Counted from the stretch's first letter, positions 42,423 through 52,533 are shown. The stretch: 64,000 bases of DNA from CAG-826 sp964583155 (GCA_964583155.1 CAZOUY010000007.1:1-64000); one strand, 5' to 3'. Numbers and translations: made by a program. Notes: generated from the letters alone by a model not told the origin.

Positions 42423-44426
42423 ATGAGAAAAATATTTAGAAAGTTCGCTACAGTTATGCTTGGTCTTTTAACTAGCGTAGGTATTGTTAGTGCAATAAAT
42501 AATACTGACGGCGCAACTTCTGCCAAAGCTGCCGATGCCTCTAAAGCTACTCTCAAATTGAATAGCAATTATTGGGGACAAGCAGACGCTTATTATACGA
42601 TTTATTATTGGGGAGGAAACACAACACCTCAATGGCCGGGAAACAACTTTAATGAAGGAAAAGCTGCTTCTGGCAATGTAGAAATCACAGCCGATTATGA
42701 CCTATCATCAACCCACGTTATTATTGTGCGCTGGGGAGATGCTAGTCATAATACTGAATGGAATAGGTGGTCATATTTTGATCAAAACACCATGACAGAG
42801 CAATATAACTATTTCACAAACACAGAATGGACTTCTTGCACATCTTCATTAGTTCTACCAACCAACTCATTTACGGTTAACCTCTATGATGGTTCTGTTT
42901 TAAAGAAAACCGAAGAAGTTGTCGAGGGACTAACCTATTCACCATCATTCTATGAAAAAGAAGGATATCGCTTCGATGGTTGGTATACTGAGCCCGAATT
43001 AATTAATCAATTTATTAAAGGTACGGCCATATCATCAAATACAAATCTTTATGCTAAATATGTAGCTGCTGAAGATTATACGCTATTGATGAGTGATATC
43101 AAATCAGTTTTCTCTCCCAAGGTCTATGCTTATATGTACCGTGAATTGGATGGAGGCAATAATGCAGCTTGGCCTGGTGAGGAGATTTTCAAAAACGCTC
43201 TTGGAAATTATGAAATAAATATAGATGTTTCCAAATCCTACGACAAGATTATTTTCAGCAATGGTCTTGATAGCACCGCCTCCGGATGGGCACAAACCAA
43301 TAATCTGGATCTTAAATCAACAAAAGATGGCGATATATACATCATCGATGGCACGAAAGACTCTAATAACATGTATTCGTCATCTATTTCTGGATTCGTC
43401 ACCATCTCAATATATGACGGAACGGAGCTTAAAGATACAACGCAGGTTTTAAATGGAACAGAATACTATCCAACTTACTTGATGAAAGCAAATCATCGCT
43501 TGATCGGATATTATACGGATTCAGCTTTTGAAACACCATTTGTAAAGGGAACTATTGTTAATAATGATATTTCTCTTTATGCTAAATATGTTGCCGCCGA
43601 GTCAACCACTGTTTATCTTGATACCACCGCAATGGATTGGGACAGCAATGGAGATATTTCTGTCCATTATTGGTCGGATAATTTTGCTCACTCAACTGAA
43701 TGGCCTGGTATTCAAGAGGGCTTAACGAAAATTGAAGCCAATTACTATTCATTGACGCTCAATAGTGAAGATTCATATGATAAATTTGTTATCACTAATG
43801 GAAGTAGTAAAACCAAAAACCTTGTCATCGACTATACCATGAATGGTACACTAGTAATCGGGGCGCCGGATACAAACACGACTGACTGGGAACATGATGT
43901 TGACTATATTGCATCGAAGGTCAGCGCCCATATCATTGGTGATAAAATCGACATGGTGGTTAAGCATATTACTACTGATAATTCCGAAACTGTAGAACAA
44001 ACTACCGCTACTACCAATGGCGTTTCAGTGATTCGTTATGTAGCCGGAGCCTATGCTTTCTTAGATGAGGCTTCTCAAGATGAAAAAGAATTAGCGTTAA
44101 AAACATATTTTGCTGATGTTGACACCTGTAAGCAATATACCAATTATGAGAATTATGTCAGTTTAGTAAATTCTGTGGAAGGTGGTCGTAAATTATTAAT
44201 AACTGAAACCGTTGGTTATAATTCAACGCTTTCCATTGGTGAGAAAATTGATTTTATGGGTCAATTAGCAAATACGAAGGGGCAATCTCAATCCAATTTA
44301 TTATCATTAAATATTTTGAACGTAAATAATAAGAAAGCCTCTCTTCAACTAATTGCTATTGTTAGCTTAATTGGCTTAGCAACAATAACTGCTTACTACT
44401 TCTTTAATAAAAAGAAAATGGCATAA
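42423..44426 (+). CDS. cell-surface protein with starch-binding-like and InlB-type repeats (667 aa)
   Basis: Secreted: basic start, hydrophobic segment (VMLGLLTSVGIVSA), then mature protein. Three modules resemble CBM25/26 starch-binding domains: about residues 42-135 (YYTIYYWGGN, QWPGNNF), 220-300 (VYAYMYRELDGGNNAAWPGE) and 398-485 (ISVHYWSDN, EWPGIQ). Between them lie two InlB B-type (Listeria-Bacteroides) repeats near 150-212 and 323-386, each ending in FDGWYTEP/YYTDSAFETPF and NLYAKYVAAE-like motifs. A C-terminal ~150-residue part is followed by a transmembrane helix and KKKMA. No catalytic domain, so it is probably a glycan-capture protein. Start follows AAGGAAAGGAG. Confidence 0.85.
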   Translation: MRKIFRKFATVMLGLLTSVGIVSAINNTDGATSAKAADASKATLKLNSNYWGQADAYYTIYYWGGNTTPQWPGNNFNEGKAASGNVEITADYDLSSTHVIIVRWGDASHNTEWNRWSYFDQNTMTEQYNYFTNTEWTSCTSSLVLPTNSFTVNLYDGSVLKKTEEVVEGLTYSPSFYEKEGYRFDGWYTEPELINQFIKGTAISSNTNLYAKYVAAEDYTLLMSDIKSVFSPKVYAYMYRELDGGNNAAWPGEEIFKNALGNYEINIDVSKSYDKIIFSNGLDSTASGWAQTNNLDLKSTKDGDIYIIDGTKDSNNMYSSSISGFVTISIYDGTELKDTTQVLNGTEYYPTYLMKANHRLIGYYTDSAFETPFVKGTIVNNDISLYAKYVAAESTTVYLDTTAMDWDSNGDISVHYWSDNFAHSTEWPGIQEGLTKIEANYYSLTLNSEDSYDKFVITNGSSKTKNLVIDYTMNGTLVIGAPDTNTTDWEHDVDYIASKVSAHIIGDKIDMVVKHITTDNSETVEQTTATTNGVSVIRYVAGAYAFLDEASQDEKELALKTYFADVDTCKQYTNYENYVSLVNSVEGGRKLLITETVGYNSTLSIGEKIDFMGQLANTKGQSQSNLLSLNILNVNNKKASLQLIAIVSLIGLATITAYYFFNKKKMA

Positions 44427-44458
44427 GTGGTTATCCAATCATTATAATTTTGTAATAT

Positions 44459-44493
44459 AAGGTGGTATCTCAATAGAAGATATCACCTTTTTT
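44459..44493 (+). terminator. intrinsic terminator after the surface protein gene
   Basis: Stem AGGTGGTATCT / AGATATCACCT (one G-U pair) followed by TTTTTTATAG. Its stem is nearly the same as that at 32849-32881. Confidence 0.82.
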
Positions 44494-44632
44494 ATAGAAC
44501 AAATGATTGTAAATCAATACTATAAATAACCATTGGAAATATTTTGTTTTTCGAAAATCACATCAAAAAAGCAGATCTATCATAAAGTATCATCATTAAA
44601 GCTTTAAATATATCTGCTCTCAAAAAATACGA

Positions 44633-46237
44633 TCATCTAGCATTCTCTTTCTCTAAGACTTTATAATCAACTTTTCCAACTAAAGTTAATGGTAATTCAT
44701 CGCAAAAAATAATTTGTTTGGGTATTGACCATTTAAACAGGTTTTGCTGACAAGTTTTAATTATTTCCAGGCGCATTTGCTCCAAATCGTTTTTTTCTTT
44801 TAGCAAAACGTATAATTTCACAAATGATCTTCCACGTTCATCTTTGCCTTCAATAGCGGCACAATTGGCGACATTGTTCAAGGTCATAACAACCATTTCA
44901 ATCTCCGTTGGATAAACCGATACTCCACTAACCTTGATAATTCTTTTCTTTCTTTGCTTAAAATAGATAAAATCGTCTTGATCCATATAGCCAATATCAC
45001 CAGTATGAACATATTGGCCCTGAATCGTGGATGTCGTGCTCTCCTCGTCATCTAAATATCCCATCATTATCGTTGGAGCTTGAATACAAATTTCTCCTAA
45101 TTCACACCGCGGAACTTCGTGATTTTGCTCATCCAAAATGCGACATGACATACCTTTCAGCATTTTGCCTATTGAGCCTTGTCGATTTTCTTGCATTGTA
45201 TTGACACAACAAACAGTGACCGTTTCGGTCAATCCATAGCCCTCCATCATCCGGCATTTAATACCACGTTCCTCCATCAAAGCATCAAATCTTGATTTTA
45301 AAGAAAGTGGCATAGTATCGCCACCACAAAAAACAACATCGAGAGCGTTTAATCTTTTGTGTCTTAAAAAACTTTGATCGCTTAAAAGACGATCAAATAG
45401 AGACGGCACTCCACAAATACAATTCAAAGGTATTTTTTTCATGATTTTCACGATCGCACGTGAAGAAAATTTAGGTACCAAAACGCTGCACATTCCATTA
45501 GCCAAAGGAGTATGAATGCACATACATAAGCCAAATCCATGAAAAGATGGCAAAACCGCTAGCATATTCTTTCTAAAAACGGTTTCGCTTCCAAAGATCG
45601 TATTTGCTTGACTCGCTAAATAATTAAAGCCATAATTTGATAGCATGATCGTCTTAGGAAGACCGGTCGTTCCTCCCGAATGAAGATAAGCAGCACATTC
45701 ATTGTATTCAGTTAGCGGTATCTCCTTTGGCGAATAACTGCGGATATGATCATAATCAATATATCCTTTTAATTTACGATTCATATCCCGATTATGATAA
45801 TCATAGAGCGATCTTTTAAAGAAAGATAAATATGATGATGCCTTACAGAACGTTATATGTTCTTTCATAATGCGATATTTTTCTTCTTCCTTATATAATG
45901 TGGAATCAAAAATAAATAGGTGCTTTGATTTTGTTTTTGTGATGATCTGCTGAACTTGTAAAAACGGAGTGAGGGGATGGACCATATTGGCAATCGCACC
46001 AAGACGATTTAAAGCATAGAAAACGATGACGGTCGCCGGAATATTGGGCAAACAAATTGTCACAACATCGCCCTTTTTTATTTTTAAATCAATTGATAAA
46101 TAGGCGGATATACGCCTAATTTCATTGTTTAAATCACGATATGAAAAGAAATGGCCAAGATAATATAGGCTATGCTCTGCAGGATATCGTTCTACTTGCG
46201 TCTCGATGGTTTGATACATCGATTTTTCTTGTGACAT
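44633..46237 (-). CDS. AMP-dependent acyl-CoA synthetase/ligase (534 aa)
   Basis: Class I adenylate-forming enzyme that activates a carboxylic acid through an acyl-AMP. Motifs: AYLHSGGTTGLPKTIMLS near residue 188 (phosphate loop), EGYGLTETVTV near 335, HTGDIGYMDQDDFIYF near 415, and a C-terminal domain with the conserved Lys in TLVGKVDYK near 525. Length fits long- or medium-chain acyl-CoA ligases. It follows a DUF1624 membrane protein by 29 bases. The substrate cannot be set, and ligation to ACP or another carrier is also possible. Confidence 0.9.
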   Translation of the reverse strand: MSQEKSMYQTIETQVERYPAEHSLYYLGHFFSYRDLNNEIRRISAYLSIDLKIKKGDVVTICLPNIPATVIVFYALNRLGAIANMVHPLTPFLQVQQIITKTKSKHLFIFDSTLYKEEEKYRIMKEHITFCKASSYLSFFKRSLYDYHNRDMNRKLKGYIDYDHIRSYSPKEIPLTEYNECAAYLHSGGTTGLPKTIMLSNYGFNYLASQANTIFGSETVFRKNMLAVLPSFHGFGLCMCIHTPLANGMCSVLVPKFSSRAIVKIMKKIPLNCICGVPSLFDRLLSDQSFLRHKRLNALDVVFCGGDTMPLSLKSRFDALMEERGIKCRMMEGYGLTETVTVCCVNTMQENRQGSIGKMLKGMSCRILDEQNHEVPRCELGEICIQAPTIMMGYLDDEESTTSTIQGQYVHTGDIGYMDQDDFIYFKQRKKRIIKVSGVSVYPTEIEMVVMTLNNVANCAAIEGKDERGRSFVKLYVLLKEKNDLEQMRLEIIKTCQQNLFKWSIPKQIIFCDELPLTLVGKVDYKVLEKENAR

Positions 46238-46266
46238 AGTTCAACCTCCCTTCATCAAATTCTATT

Positions 46267-47085
46267 CTAAAAAGGCAATGGTAAATTCAAAATCACACAA
46301 ATCAACATAAAAATCGACATCATGATGGCTTGATGGGAAATATAAAACCATATGGAATAGTGACCGATAAAACAAAAGGGTCTTTCCCATTTATGAAAAG
46401 ATATTCGCGACTCTTTGCTTTTATACATTTTTCTTCCCATAATAACACCGATAAAAAAGATGCCTAAATATGGTAATAGTGGAAGATAATCGGCACACGC
46501 ATAATTTTCGCTTATCACACCTAAAGGAAAAAGCACCACGCGAATAAAATCATTGTCAAGATTGATTAAATTATAATGCTTCAAAAGCGAAATTCCGATC
46601 GTCGTCAAAAACACCAAAATGGCAAAAACAAGCATGAATTTATTCGATCGTTTTCGAAACAGACAATAAAATAATAAGGATACTGTCAAAACATGAATTA
46701 TATTAAAATCGATATTGTTTCCATAGCCTATCATAGAGCAAAGGATGTAGGAGCAACCAGTAAATAATAAAGCAAAGATTCCCATTTTTAATGTTCGAAG
46801 CCAATTATTGTGCGAGAACTGCGTACTAATACCGGAAACTATAACAAAAATGGAAATCACGATAAAATGAATAGCCTCTCTGATGGGCGAATTCCAATAA
46901 TTATGTGCTAACGAATATAAGGACTGATATTCTTGAAGGCCTTTAAGCACCCATGTTTCACTAAAAAACATCAAATCATAAAAGGCATGGTCAAAAATCA
47001 TTAATAAAATACAGATTCCTTTGATTAAGTCAATTTCATGTATTCGATTCAAAGCCTTTTCTTTTTTCACTATAGCCTTTTCCAT
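46267..47085 (-). CDS. DUF1624 / heparan-alpha-glucosaminide acetyltransferase-like membrane protein (272 aa)
   Basis: Polytopic membrane protein with about seven hydrophobic segments. The opening HEIDLIKGICILLMIFDHAF, a stretch EAIHFIVISIFVIVSGISTQ and the FNIIHVLTVSLLFY part belong to the acyltransferase-type DUF1624 family, thought to move acyl groups across the membrane. Adjacent in the operon to an acyl-CoA ligase-like gene, which could supply the acyl donor. Acceptor unknown. Confidence 0.85.
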   Translation of the reverse strand: MEKAIVKKEKALNRIHEIDLIKGICILLMIFDHAFYDLMFFSETWVLKGLQEYQSLYSLAHNYWNSPIREAIHFIVISIFVIVSGISTQFSHNNWLRTLKMGIFALLFTGCSYILCSMIGYGNNIDFNIIHVLTVSLLFYCLFRKRSNKFMLVFAILVFLTTIGISLLKHYNLINLDNDFIRVVLFPLGVISENYACADYLPLLPYLGIFFIGVIMGRKMYKSKESRISFHKWERPFCFIGHYSIWFYISHQAIMMSIFMLICVILNLPLPF

Positions 47086-47129
47086 AGATCATTAGCCCCA
47101 TTTTTCCATTATTCATTTTTTCATGATCA

Positions 47130-47453
47130 TTAATCATCAATATCTTGGAAACAAATATAAGGATGCTGCTTTCGATAATGCTCTAATACTCTCTTTTTCG
47201 AATCAGTGACCTGAAAGCCAATAATCACATTTTGATTATTGCAAAGAAAACCGTTAGCCTTTGATAGCATCTCTTGGAAAGCCAATAATTCAATATATTG
47301 ATAATCATGGGAATCATAGTCTAAAGAAGAATTTAACTCATCAAGAAAACATTCCTCAAATAAAGAAGCATGCTTATCTTCCATATTTACCATCAGCTTT
47401 AATCTTTTAAGCACTCCGATCACTTCCATTTGTTGATAATAATACAATAGCAT
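47130..47453 (-). CDS. unknown protein (up to 107 aa)
   Basis: Not recognised. Soluble; acidic centre (DELNSSLDYDSHDYQYIELL) and an end rich in His/Asp (YICFQDIDD). None of the possible starts (ATG 47453, 47429, 47390 or a GTG at 47411) has a convincing ribosome site, so the N-terminus is uncertain. It lies 23 bases after the enolase stop in the same direction, and may be translated by coupling. Confidence 0.55.
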   Translation of the reverse strand: MLLYYYQQMEVIGVLKRLKLMVNMEDKHASLFEECFLDELNSSLDYDSHDYQYIELLAFQEMLSKANGFLCNNQNVIIGFQVTDSKKRVLEHYRKQHPYICFQDIDD

Positions 47454-47476
47454 ATTATCGGTTACTATTGCTAGAT

Positions 47477-48745
47477 TTAATCGTGGCCATAAATTGATTC
47501 ATGATTCGTCAGTAATTCAATTTTCATTAAACGATTGTATTTAGCCACTCTTTCCGAACGTGATAATGACCCGGTTTTGATTTGACCGGTTGAAAAACCA
47601 ACCGCTAAATCAGCAATAATAGTGTCTTCACTTTCGCCCGAGCGATGAGACATGATGGTCTTAAAGCCCGCCTTTTTAGCCACTATAATGGTCTCGATGG
47701 TTTCGGTAATCGTTCCAATTTGATTGGGCTTAATCAAAATTGCATTTCCCATTTTTTTCTTGATTCCTTCTTTAAGAAAGCGGGGATTGGTCACAAATAA
47801 ATCATCGCCAACAAGCTGGATACGATCGCCCAGTCTTCTTGTCATTTCTACCCAACCTTGGTAATCATTTTCCGATAATCCGTCTTCAATAGAAATTATG
47901 GGGTACTGCTTAACTAGCATTTCCAGATAATCGATCATTTCGGTGGTTGTTTTAGCGCCTTCACCACTCTTACTTAAAAGATAAAGATTTTGCTCTTCAT
48001 CATAAAATTCACTGGCAGCGACATCAAGGGCAATGGCGATATCGTCCTTTAAGCGATACCCGGCCCGATGAATCGCTAATACTAAATAATCGAGCGGTTC
48101 TTTATTATTGGCTAGATCCGGTGCAAAGCCTCCTTCATCACCGACAGCGGTAATTTGATGATTTTGCTTTAGTATTTCTTTTAAAGCATGAAACACTTCG
48201 CTTCCCCAACGCACCGCCTCTTGAAAGGAAGAAGCACCAACGGGTACGATCATGTATTCTTGAAAATCAACCGATGAATTAGCATGTCGGCCTCCATTGA
48301 TAACATTCATCATGGGAATCGGCAAAACATATTGATGGTCGCGATGAAGATATTCAAAAAGCTCACAACCGGCCTCATCGGCCAAGGCCTTCAAAAGCGC
48401 CATCGAGACACTTAAAATTGCATTAGCCCCCAATAAGCTCTTATTACTCGTTCCATCTAAATCGATCATGATCTGATCGATACTTTTCTGAATGGCTTCC
48501 TTACCGATAATACGGGGTGCAATATGATGATGAATATTATCAATTGCTTTTAATACGCCTTGACCATGATATCGCTTTTCATCCTTATCACGAAGCTCTA
48601 ACGCCTCTTTACTTCCGGTCGAAGCCCCACTAGGCACAATAGCGATGCCTCGTGCTCCACTAGTTAAAATTATTTCTGTTTCAATTGTCGGATTTCCGCG
48701 GGAATCTAAAACTTCACGCGCAATGACATCTTTAATTTTCGACAT
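47477..48745 (-). CDS. eno: enolase (422 aa)
   Basis: Glycolytic enzyme converting 2-phosphoglycerate to phosphoenolpyruvate. Markers: REVLDSRGNPTIE at the start, SGASTGSKEALELRD near 38, metal ligand region ALDVAASEFYD near 230, SIEDGLSENDYQGW, LVGDDLFVTN near 303, catalytic Lys in LIKPNQIGTITET, and SHRSGESEDTIIADLAVG near 362. Slightly shorter than typical (about 430). A downstream unknown gene may share its transcript. Divergent from the ZIP transporter gene. Confidence 0.97.
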   Translation of the reverse strand: MSKIKDVIAREVLDSRGNPTIETEIILTSGARGIAIVPSGASTGSKEALELRDKDEKRYHGQGVLKAIDNIHHHIAPRIIGKEAIQKSIDQIMIDLDGTSNKSLLGANAILSVSMALLKALADEAGCELFEYLHRDHQYVLPIPMMNVINGGRHANSSVDFQEYMIVPVGASSFQEAVRWGSEVFHALKEILKQNHQITAVGDEGGFAPDLANNKEPLDYLVLAIHRAGYRLKDDIAIALDVAASEFYDEEQNLYLLSKSGEGAKTTTEMIDYLEMLVKQYPIISIEDGLSENDYQGWVEMTRRLGDRIQLVGDDLFVTNPRFLKEGIKKKMGNAILIKPNQIGTITETIETIIVAKKAGFKTIMSHRSGESEDTIIADLAVGFSTGQIKTGSLSRSERVAKYNRLMKIELLTNHESIYGHD

Positions 48746-48848
48746 GCAATCACCTCTTTTTTATTTTGTTCTTTTTCATCATTGTTTAATCATAATATTT
48801 GCTTTTTCCGATGAATAGCGTCTAAAATAAATTTGAGGTGCTAATACT

Positions 48849-49634
48849 ATGACTCCTACCACAATCAGCATTATTTCAATTGCTATGATTTTTCTTGCAA
48901 CAACGATCGGTTCCGCCTTTGTTTTTTTGATGAAAAAGCAAATGTCGCGAAAAATTTCCAATATGATTTTAGGATTCGCTAGTGGAATCATGATCGCTGC
49001 CGGTTTTTTCGGTCTTCTTTTACCAGCGATTGAGGGCGCACGTGATTCATATCAAAACCTTGCATTCTTCCCTGTTTCCATCGGTTTTCTTTTAGGTGGA
49101 TTAATCCTATTTTTAATGGATAAATTTATTCCTCATATGCATCAAAACCATGAAGAGGATGGCATTGCTACCAATAAAATTGCTAAGCATTTCAAATTTC
49201 TCTTAGCTGTCACTATTCATAATATTCCCGAAGGTTTATCAGTAGGTTTTGCGTGTGGTATCGCGATTTCCAGTCAAGATTCAACATTAGCGATGAGCGC
49301 TTTATCGCTCGCAATAGGAATTGCGATTCAAAATGTTCCTGAAGGGGCCGCTGTTTCCATACCTTTATTGGAAGAAGGTATATCAAAACCAAAAGCTTTT
49401 ATCTATGGAACTCTTAGTGGATTAGTGGAACCCATTTTTGGAGTTATTGGACTTATCCTAGCTACATCTTTAACGAGCTTTATGCCGTGGCTCTTATCGT
49501 TAGCAGCCGGGGCTATGATATATGTCACCATCGATGAATTATTGCCGGCGGCCCGTCAAGGCGGTCATGAGCATTATGGATTATGGGCCTTTATGATCGG
49601 CTTTGCCATCATGATGATTTTGGAAATGATCTAA
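48849..49634 (+). CDS. ZIP family metal transporter (261 aa)
   Basis: Divalent metal (Zn2+/Mn2+/Fe2+) transporter of the GufA-like ZIP group. Eight hydrophobic segments; metal-site motifs HNIPEGLSVGFACG near residue 118 and QNVPEGAAVS near 160 on helices 4 and 5. A His-rich cytoplasmic loop (HMHQNHEED, near 96) is a usual sensor site. The start follows TTTGAGGTGCTAATACT. Divergent from enolase, convergent with the P-type ATPase gene. Confidence 0.93.
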   Translation: MTPTTISIISIAMIFLATTIGSAFVFLMKKQMSRKISNMILGFASGIMIAAGFFGLLLPAIEGARDSYQNLAFFPVSIGFLLGGLILFLMDKFIPHMHQNHEEDGIATNKIAKHFKFLLAVTIHNIPEGLSVGFACGIAISSQDSTLAMSALSLAIGIAIQNVPEGAAVSIPLLEEGISKPKAFIYGTLSGLVEPIFGVIGLILATSLTSFMPWLLSLAAGAMIYVTIDELLPAARQGGHEHYGLWAFMIGFAIMMILEMI

Positions 49635-49677
49635 AGCTGATGAGTTACTATTTATCAAAAAAAAGCGAAGAGCGTCA

Positions 49678-52356
49678 TTATTCTTCGCTTTTATTTTTTC
49701 TTTTGCTGGCTTTTCTTTGGAACAATTTAATTAACTCAACTAAGGGAATGATTAAAACCGCCATTCCTACCGCTATTCCATATTCTAAAAGGCTTATATG
49801 CTGGAATTCAAATATATCCCTTAAGAAAGGAATATAGATGACCGCCGTTGTCAATAAAAGAGCCCCAATCGCCGAAATCCATAAGGCCTTATTTTGCTTT
49901 TTCATAGAGAATAGAGATTTACGACGAGAACGCATATTGAAGGAATGGAATATTTCCACTAAGGATAAAGTCAAGAAAGCCATCGTCATTCCATCAGGAC
50001 TATTAACAAATTCGAAGCGCCCGGATTCGATATAATGACCGACTAAATAAGAAATAAGAGTGAGCAGTGTAATTAAAAAGCCCTGGATAACCACATCCGC
50101 GCCTAATCCCCGAGCGAAAATGCCTTCATGGGAATCACGAGGATTTCTTTTCATAACATCCAATTCGCTTTCTTCCATTCCCAAAGCAATAGCGGGAAAA
50201 CAGTCAGTAATCAAATTAATCCATAATAAATGAACGGGCTCTAAAATCGTAAATCCTATCATGGTGGCAATGAAGATTGATAAGACCTCCGCTAAGTTGC
50301 TTGATAATAAGAACTGGATAGATTTCCGAATGTTATCATATACTCGACGGCCTTCTTCAACCGCGGAGACAATCGTCGCAAAGTTATCATCTGCTAAAAC
50401 CATATCGGCAACATTTTTGGTAACATCCGTGCCCGTGATGCCCATTCCAACACCGATATCAGCATTTTTAATCGATGGCGCATCATTAACACCATCGCCA
50501 GTCATAGCGGTGATTTTACCGCGTTTCTGCCAAGCTTGGACAATTCGGACCTTATGCTCCGGCTGCACACGCGCATACACGAAATAATTTTGAATGTTTT
50601 CAAGTAGCTCTTCATCCGACATTTCATTTAATTCAACACCAGTAAGAGCCTGGGAAGCATCGCTAAGGATTCCTAACTCCATAGCAATTGCGACCGCAGT
50701 ATCTTTATGATCTCCGGTAATCATCACTACATTGATTCCCGCATTCTTGCATTCATCAACCGCCACTTTCACTTCCGGTCGAATAGGATCAATCATGCCA
50801 ACTAATCCGACATAGCATAGTTCCTTTTCAAGATCATCACTTGTAAATGATAAAGGCTTTTCGTGATAGATTCTCATCGCACCTAATAAAACACGTAAGG
50901 CCCGTGATGCCATATTCTTATTGGCTTGAATAATTTCTTGACGCATCTCGTCGCTCAGTGGAAGTATTTTATTGCCATCCCAATATGAAGTGCATTTTTT
51001 CAATACTTCATCAGGAGCGCCTTTCGTAAATTGAATTATCTCTCCATCCGTCTTTTGATGAACGGTAGACATCATCTTCCGCATTGAATCAAACGGAGCT
51101 TCTCCGATACGAGGATAGAACTCCTTTTCATGGTTTTTATTGAGCTTTAATTTAAAAGCATAATTGACCAAAGCACACTCGGTTGGCTCTCCCACCGCAC
51201 CATCCTCTTCAAGCTCGGCATCGCTACAGAGCGACATTAAACGTGCTAATAATAATTCATCCTGACTACTATGCTCCACAACTGTCATTTTGTTTTGCGT
51301 TAAGGTTCCGGTTTTATCCGAACAAATGACTTGCGTGCAGCCGAGAGTTTCAACAGCGGTCAATTTCCGAATAGTGGCATTACGCTTCGACATCTTGGTC
51401 ACACCGATCGATAAAACGATGGTTACAACCGCCGCTAAGCCTTCCGGAATGGCGGCCACCGCCAATGATATGGCAACCATAAAGGTATCCAATATCGAAC
51501 TAGCGGTAATCGTTTCACTGCTAATCCACGATCTTAAAAGATCGACTCCAAAAATAACTACGCAGATGCCTAAAACCAAAATAGTCAAAATCTTACTGAG
51601 CTGATTGAGCTTCTTCTGTAAGGGTGTTTCACCATCTTTAGCAGTGGCCAAGGCATTAGCAATCTTTCCCATTTCCGTATCCATCCCGGTGGCGACTATA
51701 ACCGCTTTGGCACGGCCATAAACGACATTGCTTCCCATATAGATCATATTTTTGCGATCACCTAGAAGGACTTCTTTTTCGCCTTCTTCAATGATTTCCT
51801 CTGTTTTCAAAACCGGAACCGATTCGCCTGTTAAAGCCGCTTCTTCAACTTTTAAACTGGCGCATTCAATGATCCGCGCGTCAGCGGGAACGGAATCACC
51901 GGCCTCTAAAAGCACAATATCTCCCGGGACTAAATCCTCAGAATTAATCACCTGCACATGATGGCCACGTATGGCTTTCGAAGTCGATTTCGACATTTCC
52001 TGTAAAGCCTCAATCGCCTTTTCCGCTTTACTCTCTTGATATACTCCTAAAACCGCATTGACGATTACAACAAAGAGAATGATAAAAACATCCGCGAACG
52101 ATTCATTCTTACCCTGCGTCTTATTATTGATGATCGTTGTAATCAGCGAAATAAGAGCGGCGGCAATCAAAACCAAAACCATCGGATCCTTCAATTCATT
52201 AAGAAAGCGAATGATTAAAGGAATTTTCTTACCTGCTTGTAGCTTATTTAATCCATATTTTTCTTTTCTTTGGCTCACTTCATCTTCGCTTAAGCCATCA
52301 TTACTGGTTTGATATTCTTCAAAGACTGTTTCAATGCTTTTCGTATACTCTTTCAT
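49678..52356 (-). CDS. P2-type cation-transporting ATPase, YoaB/CaxP-like (892 aa)
   Basis: Cation P-type ATPase of the calcium pump type. Signature motifs: TGESVPV near 180, phosphorylation site CSDKTGTLTQNKMT near 340, KGAPDEVL near 440, MTGDGVNDAPSIKNADIGVG near 600, about ten membrane helices in total with a large C-terminal membrane domain. The start is the ATG after AAGGGGAATATT. The leader carries a yybP-ykoY riboswitch, which in lactococci and streptococci controls ATPases of this type that remove Mn2+ (and Ca2+). Export of Mn2+ and/or Ca2+ is therefore likely. Confidence 0.93.
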   Translation of the reverse strand: MKEYTKSIETVFEEYQTSNDGLSEDEVSQRKEKYGLNKLQAGKKIPLIIRFLNELKDPMVLVLIAAALISLITTIINNKTQGKNESFADVFIILFVVIVNAVLGVYQESKAEKAIEALQEMSKSTSKAIRGHHVQVINSEDLVPGDIVLLEAGDSVPADARIIECASLKVEEAALTGESVPVLKTEEIIEEGEKEVLLGDRKNMIYMGSNVVYGRAKAVIVATGMDTEMGKIANALATAKDGETPLQKKLNQLSKILTILVLGICVVIFGVDLLRSWISSETITASSILDTFMVAISLAVAAIPEGLAAVVTIVLSIGVTKMSKRNATIRKLTAVETLGCTQVICSDKTGTLTQNKMTVVEHSSQDELLLARLMSLCSDAELEEDGAVGEPTECALVNYAFKLKLNKNHEKEFYPRIGEAPFDSMRKMMSTVHQKTDGEIIQFTKGAPDEVLKKCTSYWDGNKILPLSDEMRQEIIQANKNMASRALRVLLGAMRIYHEKPLSFTSDDLEKELCYVGLVGMIDPIRPEVKVAVDECKNAGINVVMITGDHKDTAVAIAMELGILSDASQALTGVELNEMSDEELLENIQNYFVYARVQPEHKVRIVQAWQKRGKITAMTGDGVNDAPSIKNADIGVGMGITGTDVTKNVADMVLADDNFATIVSAVEEGRRVYDNIRKSIQFLLSSNLAEVLSIFIATMIGFTILEPVHLLWINLITDCFPAIALGMEESELDVMKRNPRDSHEGIFARGLGADVVIQGFLITLLTLISYLVGHYIESGRFEFVNSPDGMTMAFLTLSLVEIFHSFNMRSRRKSLFSMKKQNKALWISAIGALLLTTAVIYIPFLRDIFEFQHISLLEYGIAVGMAVLIIPLVELIKLFQRKASKRKNKSEE

Positions 52357-52379
52357 AATATTCCCCTTATAAAACAAAA

Positions 52380-52533
52380 GCCCAAGTACCTCTTTGTACT
52401 TGAGCAAGAATACTAATTCTCTCATGTACAGCGAGTGTGCTTTACATGAGTCTCATCATTTAAGGCTAGCCAGGTAAAACCGGGTGTTGACTTTGCCACG
52501 TATCATAATTGATACGTCAATTACTCCCTCACG
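52380..52533 (-). promoter_or_regulatory. yybP-ykoY (Mn2+) riboswitch with transcription-termination platform
   Basis: Aptamer about 52445-52533: P1 CGTGAG / CTCATG, conserved GGAGTA after the 5' strand and TGATGAGA before the 3' strand, with an inner GTCAACACCCGG region. Expression platform: CTCATGTA (52443-52450) can pair with TACATGAG (52421-52428). TACATGAG can also pair, with one mismatch, with CTCAAGTA (52397-52404), which is half of a terminator GCTCAAGTAC / GTACTTGGGC (52380-52405) followed by TTTTGTTTT. Metal-bound P1 would free TACATGAG to block the terminator, an ON switch. A promoter lies upstream. Confidence 0.83.

Noticed and set aside
52357..52533. M-box (Mg2+) riboswitch before the P-type ATPase
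   Set aside because: The conserved GGGAGTA and TGAGA elements around P1 fit yybP-ykoY, while the longer M-box core is not present.
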